In this document: positions 62,925-64,000 of the stretch, piece after piece
Layout of the letters: each line of letters starts with the position of its first letter
Position numbering within the stretch: position 1 is the first letter of the stretch
Origin: Desulfamplus sp964425195
GTDB lineage: Bacteria > Desulfobacterota > Desulfobacteria > Desulfobacterales > Desulfobacteraceae
Reading direction: 5' to 3'
NCBI GenBank assembly: GCA_964425195.1
Contig: CAYRLG010000005.1
Span: 62,001 to 126,000 of the forward strand
Length of the DNA: 64,000 bases
Notes under the pieces: generated by a model
Seen by the model: the letters and a program-made list of their open reading frames with translations, nothing else
What the model was told of the DNA's origin: nothing
Database searches by the model: none
Position numbers and translations under genes: made by a program

Positions 62925-64000
62925 TTAAATCTTCAATCTATGGTTAGGAGTTTCAAACACCTCAATATAGCCTTGCCCGAGTGTCTCCTGTCTAATACGT
63001 CTTGATTTGACCCTTGATATTTCAATATTCTCTCTTGGAATTTTATTCTTTTTATACCAATTATCGGGATGGGATAAAAAACGAACAATCTCCTTTACCG
63101 CTTCGTCAGCATTATGACATGGTTTAATAAGATTTGGAATAAATGATGGACCATATTTACGATCCGCAATTTCAACTGTCTGGCTTTGTGCGTGACTCCA
63201 CAAATTATCAGGATCAAGCAAAATTATGGGTGCAAGAGGGTTTTCATGAATTTTCATAGATGTAATTGAGATTGCAAGCTCCTCTGATGTGCCATATCCA
63301 CCGGTATTAATGATAGGCAAATTGCTAAGTTTTTGTAAATGATCTTGCCTTGCTAAACGCAACCCCTCTTTATATTTAATAAGTCCATCACAGGTGGTAA
63401 GAGATAGCTGATGTTCTCCTTCAAGGTCAATTGCAATACCTATGCTCATTATGTTGTGTTTGCGTGCAAGATCGTTAGACTCTTTCATAAGACCTGGTCC
63501 ACCTCCATGAGCAATACCCATCTCATCACCAAGTTTTGCTGCGAGTTGATTGATAAGATCAATTGTTAGGCGGTTATCTGCCTCTTTAGTGTGAGAACCA
63601 TAAAATGCAAACCAATATCTAACCTTATCAAAACGCTCTTTATCATCTGGTTCCATAAAGCAGCCACGATAAAAAGTATAAAGTTTATCGGTTTCTGAAT
63701 CGTAACGTAAAAACTCACATGCAGAGTGCTCAGTATGAGTTAGCTGTATCATCTTTTTTACATAATCATCCTCAAATGATGGGGTTGAAGAGCCAATTAA
63801 ATAGTCTGGTTCAACATTTTGTCCGTTAAAATCTGTTAAATATGGAGTTTCAAGATTTTCTTCACAATTTTGTTCTAATAGTGCTGTATCGGTTTTTGCC
63901 TTAAAATAGCTCTCAAGGTTAAGGAGTTTTGTATTATCTGTATTTATTAAAAATGTCCTTATACCGCTTCTGTTTAGAGCATTTATGACATCAGGAGATG
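62925..64000 (-). CDS. LOG-like Rossmann-fold protein (5' part beyond window)
   Basis: The frame that ends at 62925 stays open to the window edge with no stop: codons before the ATG at 63752 read DYLIGSSTPSFEDDYVKK and further protein-like sequence up to 64000. So the gene begins outside and at least 358 residues are seen. It has the LOG/lysine decarboxylase-like signatures IAHGGGPGLMKESNDLA and NTGGYGTSEELAISITS (the usual PGGxGTxxE, with T for P). Such proteins act on nucleoside monophosphates. Role unknown. Confidence 0.82.
   Translation of the reverse strand, partial: SPDVINALNRSGIRTFLINTDNTKLLNLESYFKAKTDTALLEQNCEENLETPYLTDFNGQNVEPDYLIGSSTPSFEDDYVKKMIQLTHTEHSACEFLRYDSETDKLYTFYRGCFMEPDDKERFDKVRYWFAFYGSHTKEADNRLTIDLINQLAAKLGDEMGIAHGGGPGLMKESNDLARKHNIMSIGIAIDLEGEHQLSLTTCDGLIKYKEGLRLARQDHLQKLSNLPIINTGGYGTSEELAISITSMKIHENPLAPIILLDPDNLWSHAQSQTVEIADRKYGPSFIPNLIKPCHNADEAVKEIVRFLSHPDNWYKKNKIPRENIEISRVKSRRIRQETLGQGYIEVFETPNHRLKI

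Overview
The window is an AT-rich, gene-dense stretch of a bacterial chromosome. The gene complement suggests a Gram-negative anaerobe of the Desulfobacterota (deltaproteobacterial) type: a periplasmic rubrerythrin-like and rhodanese flavour, a RACO-type corrinoid/ASKHA ferredoxin protein, ETF plus acyl-CoA dehydrogenase, a class I adenylate cyclase with unusual N-terminal repeats, citramalate synthase and a two-component hybrid kinase. The assignment to a phylum is inference from gene content; no rRNA is present.

Layout. (1) 1-5.1 kb is a defence island: the end of hsdM, a small chimeric winged-helix ORF, hsdS with two target-recognition domains, a toxin-antitoxin pair, an orphan Phd/YefM antitoxin and an AIPR abortive-infection protein. 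(2) 5.2-12.6 kb holds a rubrerythrin-like protein and a leftward SyrD-type ABC transporter / PAS-exonuclease / cNMP-CBS-DUF294 nucleotidyltransferase set. (3) 12.6-21.3 kb holds membrane hypotheticals, dnaE, a TerB-DnaJ protein, a RACO-like protein and a periplasmic solute-binding protein. (4) 21.4-24.1 kb is a divergent ilvC/ilvY pair. (5) 24.1-31.9 kb carries a giant class I adenylate cyclase, a PilZ protein and ptsH-ptsI. (6) 32.0-34.1 kb carries smpB, tmRNA (ssrA), an apparent unannotated small RNA and pyrE. (7) 34.2-43.3 kb holds envelope proteins (beta-propeller lipoprotein, LysM, M23 peptidase), ligA, a CHASE2 class III adenylate cyclase and a periplasmic rhodanese. (8) 43.5-51.4 kb is a branched-chain amino acid operon, ilvD-ilvB-ilvN-cimA-leuA, preceded by a complete transcription attenuator with a Leu/Val/Ile-rich leader peptide. 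(9) 51.5-55.1 kb holds ftsY, a YebG-like gene and a hybrid histidine kinase. (10) 55.1-62.2 kb is an acyl-CoA oxidation locus: etfBA, an ACAD, a TetR regulator, an APH-like kinase, a 3-hydroxyacyl-CoA dehydrogenase and an SDR, with a perfect palindrome as candidate TetR operator. (11) 62.4-64.0 kb holds a carboxymuconolactone decarboxylase-family protein and a LOG-like protein that runs off the window.

The strongest finds beyond the protein genes are the ilv attenuator (43682-43842), a promoter-to-terminator small RNA candidate downstream of tmRNA (33220-33344), a four-half-site operator array over the ptsH promoter (29657-29737), and the kinase/ACAD gene pairing at 57-60 kb, which resembles the 4-hydroxyacyl-CoA route known from levulinate catabolism and from fused mammalian ACAD10/11. 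Cyclic-nucleotide signalling is a recurring theme: two unrelated adenylate cyclases and a protein with two cNMP-binding domains lie within 36 kb.
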